The notes under the pieces were generated by a model, which ran no database searches, was not told where the DNA came from, and worked only from the letters and a program-made list of their open reading frames with translations. Both the position numbers and the translations under genes were made by a program. Positions 43,955-52,824 of a DNA stretch of 64,000 bases are shown here, in pieces. Position 1 is the first letter of the stretch. Each line of letters begins with the position of its first letter. This stretch comes from Microbacterium oryzae (GTDB lineage: Bacteria; Actinomycetota; Actinomycetes; Actinomycetales; Microbacteriaceae). The DNA lies in assembly GCF_030406385.1 (NCBI RefSeq), contig NZ_JAUEPM010000007.1, positions 62,001 through 126,000 on the forward strand, read 5' to 3'.

Positions 43955-44250
43955 GTGCCGAGCCAACCGAAAGCACGCGCATAACGCGAAAACAGCACCA
44001 CCGGGCCGACCGCCCCGGCGTTCAGTGGTGCCGAACTCGCGGATTCAGGGCTCATAACGCCAGAACTGCACCACCGAATCGGATGGCCGGGAATCCGATG
44101 GTGCGGAAATGGCGGAAAGCACGCGCATAGCGGCAGTTCGGCACCACCGAACGGGACGGCCCGGACCTCGGCAGTGCCGAACTCGCCGAATCGCGGCTCA
44201 GAACGCCAGAACGGCACCGCGGAACCGGGAGCCCCGGTTCCGCGGTGCCG
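43955..44250. repeat. Four-unit tandem array with exact 73-bp period
   Basis: The hexamer GTGCCG (GTGCGG in unit 3) recurs at 43955, 44028, 44101, 44174 and 44245, giving spacings of 73, 73, 73 and 71 bp. Units 2 and 4 share GTGCCGAACTCGC and AACGCCAGAAC. Units 1 and 3 share GAAAGCACGCGCATA. Every unit ends with a GCACC... arm that can pair with the next ...GGTGC, so each unit boundary folds as a hairpin with differing but complementary stems. Confidence 0.8.
44212..44250. terminator. Perfect hairpin closing the repeat array
   Basis: An 18-bp perfect stem (CGGCACCGCGGAACCGGG and complement) with the 3-nt loop AGC lies 9 bp before the SseB-like stop. It is the strongest hairpin of the array and probably terminates transcription of sseB and possibly rsgA. 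Confidence 0.8.
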
Positions 44251-44259
44251 TTCGACGGG

Positions 44260-45414
44260 TCACTCCGGCAGCGCGAGCACCGGCGCGAGCTCCTCACGCG
44301 TGAGGGTCATCAGCGGACCGGCCGGATCGATGAGCACGCCGCCGAGCTCCTCGTGGTCGCGCAGCATCTTCGCGAGCTTCGGCACCTGGATCGGCAGCGC
44401 CTTCTCGCCGCGGCCCTGCGCGACGACCTCGAGCGGGTGCGAGTGCAGCTGCACGAGCCGCGTGCCGTCGGCCAGGCGGGCCTCGGCGATGCCCATCCTC
44501 TTGTCGTCCTCGGCGAGCGCGCCGACGGCGACCCACAGCGGCGGGGCTTCGGCCAGCAGCGCGGCGACCTTGTGCGGGGTGTCCGCCTCCCGCGGTGCGG
44601 CCAGCAGCGCCTTGAGCCGGAACTCCGGGTCGGCCTGCGTCATCGCCTGCTCGACGATGTCACGCGGCAGCACGACACGGTGCGGCGCGGAGTTGTTGTC
44701 GATGATGATCCCGCCGAAGTCGGCCTTCAGCAGCTGCTGCAGCAGCGCCGACACCGGCTGCGCGACCGCCGACGTCTCGGCGTCGCCATCGCTCTGCACG
44801 GCCTCGCGCAGCGCCTTGCCCGAGCTGAACGCGACCATGAAGTTCTTGTCGCCAACGCGCGCGATGCCGAACGTCACCGGCTTGCCCTCGGAGATCTGCT
44901 GCCGTGCGTCGCCCTTGACCCGCAGGAACACGTGCCCCTGCAGCATCTGACGCAGCACGCCGAGCACCTGAGCACCGGTCGGCTTCTCCGGCAGCGCGGC
45001 GAGCGCATCGCGCAGCAGCGCGTTGTCCCGCAGCCCGGGAACCGTCTCGAGCACCGTGGGCGGCGCAGCCGGCGCCTTCGGCAGCTCGGGCCGCGGGGCG
45101 GGCGTCGGCTGCGGCGCGGATGGCCGCGGCTGGCCCGCCGCCGACGGTGCGGCGGGGGCGGACGGCCGAGGCTGAGCGGGCGTGGACGCCGATTCGGCGG
45201 ACGGCTGCTCCTCCGACGGGCGAGCGACCTGCGGGCCCGACGATCCGACGCCGCGGAAGGCGGAGAACGAGATGCCGACCTCGGGGGTGCTGTCGGCCGA
45301 GGTCTCGGCGGGCTGCTCGGCGGCCGCCGCAGCGGCCTCCGATCCTTCGACGGGGGTCGAGGTCGCCTCCTCCGCCGTGGGGTCGGTCTTCTTCTTCTTC
45401 GAGAACAGGCCCAT
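44260..45414 (-). CDS. SseB family protein with Pro/Ala-rich N-terminal linker
   Basis: The 384-residue protein starts MGLFSKKKKTDPTAEEATST and has a low-complexity Pro/Ala/Ser region to about residue 120. Two SseB-type alpha/beta segments follow (about 125-265, GKPVTFGIARVGDKNFMVAF; and about 270-380, PPLWVAVGALAEDDKRMG). SseB-fold proteins include secretion enhancers, but most actinobacterial members are uncharacterised. No secretion genes are nearby. The basic N terminus is cytoplasmic-looking, not a signal peptide. Confidence 0.82.
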   Translation of the reverse strand: MGLFSKKKKTDPTAEEATSTPVEGSEAAAAAAEQPAETSADSTPEVGISFSAFRGVGSSGPQVARPSEEQPSAESASTPAQPRPSAPAAPSAAGQPRPSAPQPTPAPRPELPKAPAAPPTVLETVPGLRDNALLRDALAALPEKPTGAQVLGVLRQMLQGHVFLRVKGDARQQISEGKPVTFGIARVGDKNFMVAFSSGKALREAVQSDGDAETSAVAQPVSALLQQLLKADFGGIIIDNNSAPHRVVLPRDIVEQAMTQADPEFRLKALLAAPREADTPHKVAALLAEAPPLWVAVGALAEDDKRMGIAEARLADGTRLVQLHSHPLEVVAQGRGEKALPIQVPKLAKMLRDHEELGGVLIDPAGPLMTLTREELAPVLALPE

Positions 45415-45518
45415 GGATCCACCCTACGGGTCGATGCCGGCACCCGCGCTCGACATCGGCGCCCCGTGCACCCGCGCACACCCCGCAGGACAGCGCGCAG
45501 AACACCGCGCGGCCGCCG

Positions 45519-46706
45519 TCAAACCGCGTGCTCGTCCTCGCGCGGAATGAGCGGCAGCGACACGAGCGGCGCGAGCGCTGCCAGCGCGAACGCGAGCGGG
45601 TAGCCGACCGCCGTGATGAGCGCGCCCATGAGCGGGCCGACTGCCGAGGCCACGATGAACTGCCCCGTGTTCTGCACGCCGAGGGCCTTCCCCGACCAGC
45701 CCGACCCCGCGGCCTCGGCGACGGAGGTGAAGGCGAGGCCGTTGTCCGCCACGGTCACCGTGGTCGCGATGACGAGCACGATCGCTGCGGCGGGGCTCCA
45801 GGCGAGCGCGGCTGCCGCGGCCAGCAGCGCCATCACCGCGATGCCGCTCACCGCCACCCAGCGCAGCACGCGCGCCCGGCTGCCGACGCGATCGCTCACC
45901 GCGCCGACGGCGATGCGGCCGAACGCGCCGATGAACTGCGACGCCGCGATGAGCGCGCCGGCGGCCGCGGCGTCCCATCCGAGTCCGGCGATGAGCCACA
46001 CCATGCCGAACGTCGACAGCAGGAACTGCGGAACGACGAGAAGCGCCGACACCGCGTGGATGCGCAGCAGGAAGCTGCTGCGCCGATACGGGCTGCCGGC
46101 TGCGACGACCTCGGCCGCCGTCGCGCGTGGCGGGTTCTCGATGCCCACGGCGCACAGGATGGCGCAGGCCCCGGTCGCCACGGCGGCCGCGATGAGCGGC
46201 GCGGCGATGCCGTGGGCCGCGGCGAGCGGCGGCACGATGATCGCCGCGGCGGCGACGCCCAGGGGCTGCGACATCTGGCGGATGCCCATGGCGAGGCCCC
46301 GACGCTCCTTCGGGAACCAGCCGACGACGATCCGGCCGCTGGCCGAGTTGACGCTCGCCGACGCTCCGCCCGCGAGCGCGAGAAGCACCCCGAGCAGCAC
46401 CAGGCCGGAGGCCGCAGCGGCCGCCGCGGAGAGAAGCGCCGTGAGCACGAGCCCAACCGCGATGACGCCGCGCTCCCCGCGGCGGTCGGCGAGGTGCCCC
46501 CACGCGACGAGCGTCGCGACCATCCCCGCGGTGGGCGCGGCGGCAACGAGGCCGGCCTGCGCGAGCGTCAGACCCCGCTCGAGGTGCAGCAGCGGGATGA
46601 GGTACGCGGGCGCGCTGACGAGCATCGTGCCGGCGGCCTGCGCGAGCACACCCAGCACGAGCATGCGCCAGGCTTTCGCCGGCGCGCGGGTGGCGACGTC
46701 GACCAT
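45519..46706 (-). CDS. MFS transporter
   Basis: The 395-residue, 12-helix major facilitator protein has the loop motif WGHLADRRGERG after helix 2. The second-half motif AVSDRVGSRARVL is present. It looks like an NNP/CynX-like or drug exporter of uncertain substrate. The ATG at 46706 lies 2 bp after the pcrA stop, so it is probably read from the helicase transcript. No substrate clue comes from the context. Confidence 0.87.
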   Translation of the reverse strand: MVDVATRAPAKAWRMLVLGVLAQAAGTMLVSAPAYLIPLLHLERGLTLAQAGLVAAAPTAGMVATLVAWGHLADRRGERGVIAVGLVLTALLSAAAAAASGLVLLGVLLALAGGASASVNSASGRIVVGWFPKERRGLAMGIRQMSQPLGVAAAAIIVPPLAAAHGIAAPLIAAAVATGACAILCAVGIENPPRATAAEVVAAGSPYRRSSFLLRIHAVSALLVVPQFLLSTFGMVWLIAGLGWDAAAAGALIAASQFIGAFGRIAVGAVSDRVGSRARVLRWVAVSGIAVMALLAAAAALAWSPAAAIVLVIATTVTVADNGLAFTSVAEAAGSGWSGKALGVQNTGQFIVASAVGPLMGALITAVGYPLAFALAALAPLVSLPLIPREDEHAV

Positions 46707-46708
46707 CC

Positions 46709-49090
46709 TCAGATCTTCGTGATCGGCGCGACCTTGATGAGGAGCTTCTTCGCACCCACGGTGTCGAAGCGCACGTGCGCGACGCGCTTGGCGCCCTCCC
46801 CCGTGACCACGTCGATCGTCCCCTCGCCGAAGTCCTCGTGGCGGATCCGGTCGCCGGCGGCCACCTCGAGGTCGCCGTTGTCGCGCACCTTGTTCGTCAC
46901 GAGCCCCGGGAACCGGTCCATCGCGGTCGACTTCGGCTTCAGCCCGCTGCCGGGCGCCAGCGGCTTCACGCCCCATCGGTCGTTCTGCGGCCGGCGCGCG
47001 TTGAGCGCGCGGGACTGCGAGCCGCCGCGCGAGTTCACGTCGCCGGGCGACTGCTTCCAGTCGATGAGCAGCGCGGGGATCTCCTGCAGGAACCGGCTCG
47101 GCATCGCGGCGGTGACCTCGCCGAACTGCGCGCGCGTCATCGCCAGCGACACGTAGAGCCGCTTTCGCGCCCGGGTGATGCCGACGTAGAACAGCCGGCG
47201 CTCCTCCTGCGGCCCGCCCGGCTCGTTCGCCGAGATGCGGTGCGGGATGAGGTCCTCCTCGACGCCGGTGAGGAACACCGCGTCGAACTCGAGGCCCTTC
47301 GCCGTGTGCAGCGTCATGAGCGAGACCGAGCCCGACTCGTCGTCGAGGTCGTCGGTGTCGGCCACGAGCGCGACCTCGGTGAGGAAGTCGACGATCGTGC
47401 CCTCGGGATTGTTGCGGGCGAACTCGCGGGTCACGGCGACGAGCTCGTCGAGGTTCTCCACCCGCGCCTCGTCCTGCGGGTCGCGGCTGCGGCGCAGCGC
47501 GTCGTAGTAGCCGCTGTCGTTGAGGAGCACCCGCAGCGCGTCGGTGACGGAGCTGGACGGCGGCTGCTCCCCCGACGCGGGCTGCAGGATCTCGCTCGCC
47601 GCGCGCAGCACCTCGTCGAGCTGCGCGATCGCCTTCTGCAGCTTGGGACCGAGGCCCATCTCGGCGGGGTGGGCGAGGGCGTCGCGGAAGCTCATCCCGT
47701 TGTCGGCGGCAAACCTCGCGATCGTCGTCTCGGTCACGTCGCCGATGCCGCGCTTCGGGCGGTTGAGGATGCGCCGCACCGCCATCTCGTCGGCCGGGTT
47801 CGCGACCGCGACGAGGTACGCGAGGGCGTCCTTGATCTCCGCGCGGTCGTAGAACTTCGTGCCGCCCATGATCTTGTACGGCACCGCCGCGCGGATGAAG
47901 ATCTCCTCCAGCGCGCGCGACTGCGAGTTCGTCCGGTAGAAGACCGCCATCTGCTGGTAGTCCATGCCCGCGCGACGCAGCTTCTCGACCTCATCCGCGA
48001 CGAACTGCGCCTCGTCGTGCTGCGAGTAGCCGGTGAAGCCGACGATCTTCTCGCCCTCGCCCTGGTCGCTCCACAGCCGCTTGTCCTTGCGGTCGAAGTT
48101 GTTGCGGATGACGGAGTTCGCCGCGTCGAGGATGTTCTGGCTCGAGCGGTAGTTCTGCTCCAGCAGCACCACCTTCGCCCCCGGGAAGTCGCGCTCGAAC
48201 TCCGTGATGTTGCGGATGTCCGCGCCTCGGAACGCGTAGATGGACTGATCCGAGTCGCCCACGACCGTGAGCGAGGCGCCGTCGGCCTCGGGGATGAGCA
48301 CGGCGGCGCCGCCGGAGGAGACCTCCGTCTGCACCGGCCGGGTCAGCTCCCGGATGAGCTGATACTGGGCGTGGTTGGTGTCCTGGTATTCGTCGACGAG
48401 GATGTGCCGGAAGCGCTTCCGGTACACGTCGGCGACGTGCGGGAACGCGCGGAAGAGGAACACGGTCTGCGCGATGAGGTCGTCGAAGTCGAACGCGTTC
48501 GCCTTCTGCAGCGCCCGCTGGTAGTCGCCGAAGATCTCCACGAACTTCCGCTCGGCCGGGTCGCTCATGTTCGCGTCGCGCGCATACGACTCCGCGTCGG
48601 CGAGCTCGTTCTTGAGCTTGGAGATGCGCGACTGCACGCCGGCGGGCGTGAGCCCCAGCGCGTCGGCCTCCCGCTCGCGCACGATGCGCTTGAGCAGCGC
48701 GCGGGAATCGCCGGAGTCGTAGATGGTGAACGCCTTGGTGAACCCGAACTGGCCGGCCTCGCGGCGGAGGATCCGCACGCAGGCGGAGTGGAAGGTCGCG
48801 ATCCACATGCCGCGCGCACTGTCGCCGACGATCTGCTCGACGCGCTCGCGCATCTCGCCGGCCGCCTTGTTCGTGAACGTGATCGCGAGGATCTGGCTCG
48901 GCCACGCCTCCCGATTGCGCAGCAGCGACGCGATGCGGTGGGTGAGCACACGGGTCTTCCCCGAGCCTGCGCCCGCGACGATGAGCAGCGCCGGGCCGCG
49001 GTATTCGACGGCCTCGCGCTGGGGCGGGTTGAGCCCCTTCAGCAGGTCATCGTCGGAGGCGGCGGAGAGGGAGAAGAGCGCGTCTGTCAT
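46709..49090 (-). CDS. pcrA: ATP-dependent DNA helicase PcrA/UvrD
   Basis: The 793-residue SF1A helicase has Walker A AGAGSGKT (39-46) and the motif II region DEYQDTNHAQYQL. Motif III GDSDQSIYAFRGAD and the late motif TLHTAKGLEFDAVFL are intact. The C-terminal region (GIDVVTGEGAKRVAHVRF-like Tudor fold) is present. It unwinds DNA in repair and limits replication-transcription conflicts. The ATG at 49090 (MTDALFSLSA) is preferred over one 33 bp upstream because alignment-like core spacing starts there. Confidence 0.95.
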   Translation of the reverse strand: MTDALFSLSAASDDDLLKGLNPPQREAVEYRGPALLIVAGAGSGKTRVLTHRIASLLRNREAWPSQILAITFTNKAAGEMRERVEQIVGDSARGMWIATFHSACVRILRREAGQFGFTKAFTIYDSGDSRALLKRIVREREADALGLTPAGVQSRISKLKNELADAESYARDANMSDPAERKFVEIFGDYQRALQKANAFDFDDLIAQTVFLFRAFPHVADVYRKRFRHILVDEYQDTNHAQYQLIRELTRPVQTEVSSGGAAVLIPEADGASLTVVGDSDQSIYAFRGADIRNITEFERDFPGAKVVLLEQNYRSSQNILDAANSVIRNNFDRKDKRLWSDQGEGEKIVGFTGYSQHDEAQFVADEVEKLRRAGMDYQQMAVFYRTNSQSRALEEIFIRAAVPYKIMGGTKFYDRAEIKDALAYLVAVANPADEMAVRRILNRPKRGIGDVTETTIARFAADNGMSFRDALAHPAEMGLGPKLQKAIAQLDEVLRAASEILQPASGEQPPSSSVTDALRVLLNDSGYYDALRRSRDPQDEARVENLDELVAVTREFARNNPEGTIVDFLTEVALVADTDDLDDESGSVSLMTLHTAKGLEFDAVFLTGVEEDLIPHRISANEPGGPQEERRLFYVGITRARKRLYVSLAMTRAQFGEVTAAMPSRFLQEIPALLIDWKQSPGDVNSRGGSQSRALNARRPQNDRWGVKPLAPGSGLKPKSTAMDRFPGLVTNKVRDNGDLEVAAGDRIRHEDFGEGTIDVVTGEGAKRVAHVRFDTVGAKKLLIKVAPITKI

Positions 49091-49223
49091 GTCGGTTCCG
49101 AGTGTAGATCGAGCCCCTGACAACGCCGGATCTAGGGATATGCCCTGCAGCCGAGTTCCTGAGCGACTTCCCGCAGGTTGTGGCGGTAGTGTTCATCCGT
49201 TCGCATCGACTCTGGAGGTTGCG

Positions 49224-49874
49224 ATGCCGAATTTCATCGGAAAGCTCGACCTGTCACCGGCCCGACTCGGTGACGCTGTGTACGACCGGATCGCCGCGGC
49301 GATCGTCGACGGCTCTCTCGCACCCGGAGAGCGGATTCGCGACCTCGACATCGCCGAGAGCCTCGGCGTCTCGCGCATGCCCGTGCGGGAAGCCCTGCAG
49401 CGCCTGGAGCGCGAGGGCCTCATCGAGATGTCCGCGAGCCGCTTCACGCGCGTGACGGAGATCACGCCCGAGATGGTCGCCGCGTCCATCGAGTTCGCGC
49501 GCTATCAGACCGCCGTGGCCGCTCGGATGGCTGCGGAGCGGATGGACGACGTCGCACGCGACCACGCGCTCGCGCTGCTCGACGAGCTCCGCGCGGCGCT
49601 GGCAGCGGGCGACCGCGTGCGCGCGTGCGAGCGCTACTTCGCGTCGTTCATGTTCCTCGTCGATCAGACGGAGAACCCCGTGTTCCGCTCGCTGACCGGC
49701 GAGGCGCGCTTCGCCCTGGAGCGCAACATCGGGCAGGGCGAATTCGCGATCGCCGTCGACGAGGCCTCCGGAGCGCTCTTCGACGACCTGCGCGATGCCA
49801 TCCGCGACGGCGAAGGCGTGCGCGCCGAGCAGATCATCCTCGACCTGTTCGACGTGGTCACGCCGCAACCCTGA
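49224..49874 (+). CDS. GntR family transcriptional regulator (FadR/FCD-like), first of two
   Basis: The 216-residue regulator has a GntR winged helix (about 12-75; PGERIRDLDIAESLGVSRMPVREAL). The helical C-terminal effector domain resembles FCD but is short. Usual metal-binding Asp/His residues of FCD are not obvious (D-x-x-x-H pattern missing). TGGAGG precedes the ATG. It lies 58 bp before another GntR regulator, with no metabolic genes between, so its target is not apparent. Confidence 0.87.
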   Translation: MPNFIGKLDLSPARLGDAVYDRIAAAIVDGSLAPGERIRDLDIAESLGVSRMPVREALQRLEREGLIEMSASRFTRVTEITPEMVAASIEFARYQTAVAARMAAERMDDVARDHALALLDELRAALAAGDRVRACERYFASFMFLVDQTENPVFRSLTGEARFALERNIGQGEFAIAVDEASGALFDDLRDAIRDGEGVRAEQIILDLFDVVTPQP

Positions 49875-49932
49875 CGTCACGTGCTTGGCGCTTCGGTTCC
49901 CGAGCGCTAGCTTCTCTGCAGGGGGGTCTGCC

Positions 49933-50595
49933 ATGGAGCGTTCTTCGTTGCAGGTGCGTGTCGTCGAGCACGCCGAGCTGTTTCGCGCGATCGATCACGT
50001 CGCCGATGCCATCCGATCGGGCGAGCTGCCGCCGGGCGCGCGCATCCGCGACGCGCGACTGGCCGCCGAGCTCGGCATTCCACGCGCCCTCGTGCGCGTG
50101 GCGCTGCGGGAGCTCGAGCAGCACGGGCTCGTCCGCGAGACTCGCACGCGGTTCTATCGGGTGACCGAGCCGGCGCCGAATCGGTTCCAGACCGCGATGG
50201 AGTGCGTGGGGCTCGAGATCGGCATCGCCCTGCAACTCGCGCTGCCGAAGATGGACGTCGCCGCCCGCGCCGATCTGTCCGCCCGGCTGCGCCGCGCCGC
50301 GCGGATCTGCGCGCGGCCGGGAGTCACGGCCGAGGCGGTCTATGCCGCGACCTTCGACCTCTTCGACGAGGTCGTCGCGCGCACCGGCAATCCGTTCCTG
50401 CGCACGTCGTTCGACCGTGCGGGCCGCGAGGTGCAGCGCAGCATGCGCGGCGAGATGCCGCTGCTCAACCCGCCGAGCATCATCGGCGCGTGCGCGGCCG
50501 AGGTCGCGCGCGCGGTGGACGAGGGCGACGCTCGCCGGGCCGACCGTGCGCTGCGACGCATGTTCCGGCCGGCATTCGGCCGCGCCCTCAGCTGA
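49933..50595 (+). CDS. GntR family transcriptional regulator, second of two
   Basis: The 220-residue paralogue has a GntR winged helix (about 16-78; LPPGARIRDARLAAELGIPR). The helical effector domain (FDLFDEVVARTGNPFLRTSF) is strikingly parallel to the first copy, with moderate divergence. The ATG at 49933 has GGGGGG upstream. Its stop overlaps the convergent GDPD gene by 8 bp. Confidence 0.85.
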   Translation: MERSSLQVRVVEHAELFRAIDHVADAIRSGELPPGARIRDARLAAELGIPRALVRVALRELEQHGLVRETRTRFYRVTEPAPNRFQTAMECVGLEIGIALQLALPKMDVAARADLSARLRRAARICARPGVTAEAVYAATFDLFDEVVARTGNPFLRTSFDRAGREVQRSMRGEMPLLNPPSIIGACAAEVARAVDEGDARRADRALRRMFRPAFGRALS

Positions 50596-51598
50596 CCGGG
50601 CGGAAGACGTCCATTCCGAGATCGGGATGGTCGACGAAGATCCCGTCGAGCTCGCGAAGGAGTTCCCACTCCGCCCGGTAGTCGCCGAACGCGGCGCGTC
50701 CACCCGGGCCGCGGAACTCCGGCAGCAGGAACGCATTCTCAGGGCGGCATGTCCAGGCGTAGAGCTGCAGGCCGCGCTCACGCACGTCGCTCACGAGCGG
50801 GGCCGACCCGCGCGCCCGACCCGTGCCATCCGGATCGAGCACCATCTTCTTGTCCACGCTGATGCCGTCGACGACGCCGACGAGGGCGTCGAGACCCGAC
50901 GGACTCGCGATCTCGGCATACGTCGGGGCGGCGGCGCCGTCGCGCGCGACGAGGTCGGCGGGGGCGCCGTCCGCCTCGATCAGGTGGATGTACGTCGCCG
51001 CGACGCCGCGCTCGCGCACCCGCTCGAGAACCGTCCCCTCGAACGACTCGACGATGAGCGGAAGGCCCGACGCCGGCGATCCGCTCTCGCGCAGATCGCG
51101 CTCGACGAGGGCCGCGAGATCGATGCCGAGACCTGCGAAGTAGGTCGCGTGCTTGATCTCGAGCACGACGCCGATCTCGCGACCGTGCTCGAGCGACGCC
51201 GCCCGCACGAGGTCGAGGAGGTCCGCCAGGCGCAGGATGGGCTCGGCGTCGTCGAAGGTCGCGCTCGCCGGGCGGAGGGCCGGGATGCGCTCGCGGGTGC
51301 GGAGCGTGGCAAGCTCGTCCCAGGTGAAGTCCTCGGTGAACCAGCCGGCCATCCGCTGCCCGTCGACCGCCTTCTCGGTGCGCCGATCGGCGAACTCCGG
51401 ATGGTCGGCCACGTCGGTGGTGCCGGAGATCTCGTTCTCGTGGCGGACGACGAGCACGCCATCGCGGGTCGCGACGACGTCCGGCTCGACGGCGTCCACT
51501 CCCATCGCGAACGCGAGCGCGTAGGACGAGCGGGAGTGCTCCGGGCGGTACCCGGGGGCGCCGCGGTGGCCGATGACGAGCGGATGGCGACGGGGCAT
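50588..51598 (-). CDS. Glycerophosphodiester phosphodiesterase
   Basis: The 336-residue GDPD enzyme has the catalytic HRGAPGYRPEHS near residue 10-21. The metal/acid segments AVEPDVVATRDGVLVVRHE (EPDV core) and VVLEIKHATYF are present, and a late FVDHPDLG segment closes the barrel. It hydrolyses deacylated phospholipids to glycerol-3-phosphate. No signal peptide is visible, so it is probably cytoplasmic. A GTG immediately before the ATG (51601) is an equivalent start. Confidence 0.92.
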   Translation of the reverse strand: MPRRHPLVIGHRGAPGYRPEHSRSSYALAFAMGVDAVEPDVVATRDGVLVVRHENEISGTTDVADHPEFADRRTEKAVDGQRMAGWFTEDFTWDELATLRTRERIPALRPASATFDDAEPILRLADLLDLVRAASLEHGREIGVVLEIKHATYFAGLGIDLAALVERDLRESGSPASGLPLIVESFEGTVLERVRERGVAATYIHLIEADGAPADLVARDGAAAPTYAEIASPSGLDALVGVVDGISVDKKMVLDPDGTGRARGSAPLVSDVRERGLQLYAWTCRPENAFLLPEFRGPGGRAAFGDYRAEWELLRELDGIFVDHPDLGMDVFRPVS

Positions 51599-51754
51599 CA
51601 CAGCAGGCTAGTTTCGCCCACGGAGAACCGGCGAGAATCACAGCCCGTCCATAGCGTGGCGTGACTACCCTGAGGGGACAGCATCATCGTGGGGCTTCCG
51701 CGGAGCTCGACGATGAGATCGCGCCGTCTTTGCAGACATTGGAGTGACCACATC

Positions 51755-52654
51755 ATGGCCAGCCCCGGTTTCAACAACCCCGTCTTCTCGCCGGACCCGC
51801 GCGCGGTCCGGTCCTACCCCGGCGCGCCCCGCACCGCGCAGTACGGCACGCCCACGACTCCGCCGCCCGCCGCCCAGTTCGGTCAGATGGGCGTCGACGC
51901 GGCCGCGAACGCGCAGATGGAGGGTGCGTTCGCCGCTCCCACGGCCGGCGCGCACCAGACCGGCCGCATGACCATCGAGGACACCGTCATGAAGACGGTG
52001 CTCCTGTTCGCGGTGCTTCTCGTGACGGCGGCGGTGGGCTGGATCATCACGCTCGGCGGGTCGCTCAGCCCCGCGAACGCCACCTCGCTGTCGATGGGCC
52101 CGATGCTCATCGGCGTCATCGGCGGCGGCATCCTCGGCCTCGTCAACGCGTTCAAGAAGAACCCGAGCGTTCCGCTCATCGTCGCGTACGCGGCGTTCGA
52201 GGGCCTGTTCGTCGGCGGCATCTCCGCCTACTTCGAGTTCATCTACCCGAGCATCATCGTGCAGGCCACGCTCGCCACGGTCGCGGTCGTCGGCGTGACG
52301 CTCGCGCTGTTCATGAGCGGCAAGGTGCGCGCCACCCCGCGCGGCGCCAAGATCCTCATGATCGCGATGATCGGCTACCTCGTCTTCTCGGTGCTGAACC
52401 TCGTGCTCTCGATGACGGGCGTCGTCGACGGCTGGGGCCTCCGCTCGGGCTGGATCGGCATCGCGATCGGCGTGCTCGTCGTCTTCATGGCCGCGTACTC
52501 GCTCGTCATGGACTTCGACATGGTGCAGCAGGGCGTCCGCAACGGCGCCCCGCGCAAGTTCGCGTGGCAGGCCGCCTTCGGCATCATGGTCACGGTCGTG
52601 TGGCTGTACGTCGAGATCCTGCGCATGATCGCGATCCTCCGCGGCAGCGACTGA
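51755..52654 (+). CDS. Bax inhibitor-1/YccA family membrane protein
   Basis: The 299-residue protein has a Pro/Ala-rich cytoplasmic N terminus (about 1-75) and seven hydrophobic helices from about residue 82. The long N-terminal region and the final AFGIMVTVVWLYVEILRMIAIL helix (VTVVWLYVEILRM core) match actinobacterial BI-1/YccA-like proteins. A role in membrane proteostasis or ion leak is known only for distant relatives. GGAG precedes the ATG; a strong terminator follows. Confidence 0.92.
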   Translation: MASPGFNNPVFSPDPRAVRSYPGAPRTAQYGTPTTPPPAAQFGQMGVDAAANAQMEGAFAAPTAGAHQTGRMTIEDTVMKTVLLFAVLLVTAAVGWIITLGGSLSPANATSLSMGPMLIGVIGGGILGLVNAFKKNPSVPLIVAYAAFEGLFVGGISAYFEFIYPSIIVQATLATVAVVGVTLALFMSGKVRATPRGAKILMIAMIGYLVFSVLNLVLSMTGVVDGWGLRSGWIGIAIGVLVVFMAAYSLVMDFDMVQQGVRNGAPRKFAWQAAFGIMVTVVWLYVEILRMIAILRGSD

Positions 52655-52672
52655 CCTCGCCGCCGCTTTACA

Positions 52673-52705
52673 CGAAGGCCGCCCCGGTTTCCGGGGCGGC
52701 CTTCG
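52673..52705 (+). terminator. Terminator after the BI-1-like gene
   Basis: CGAAGGCCGCCCCGG pairs perfectly over 15 bp with CCGGGGCGGCCTTCG across a TTT loop, 18 bp after the stop. Confidence 0.9.
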
Positions 52706-52766
52706 TCGTGTGTGGGAGCGGGTGAGGCCTGCCGCGTGTCCCGCACCGCCAGCCGGCGGCACCTCC

Positions 52767-52800
52767 TAGCACCGCCATCCCCCTGACATAGCACCGCCAT
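52767..52800 (+). promoter_or_regulatory. Direct repeats before the envelope cassette
   Basis: TAGCACCGCCAT occurs at 52767-52778 and again at 52789-52800, exactly 22 bp apart (two helical turns). A partial copy GCACCGCC lies at 52743-52750. The second copy ends 24 bp before the ATG of the glycosidase gene. Same-face spacing suggests cooperative binding of a regulator. Confidence 0.45.
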
Positions 52801-52824
52801 AGCCGGCGCGTCGAGCATCGGCTC

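Larger units (their letters stand above)
43923..44259. other. 337-bp intergenic region filled by the 73-bp repeat array
   Basis: The whole region between the convergent stops of rsgA and the SseB-like gene is occupied by tandem structured repeats (43955-44250) plus about 30 bp of unique flank. I see no open frame with a ribosome site. Confidence 0.75.

Noticed and set aside
43955..44250. Possible CRISPR array
   Set aside because: Units have a 73-bp period but no identical 24-40 bp repeat with variable spacers, and no cas gene is present.
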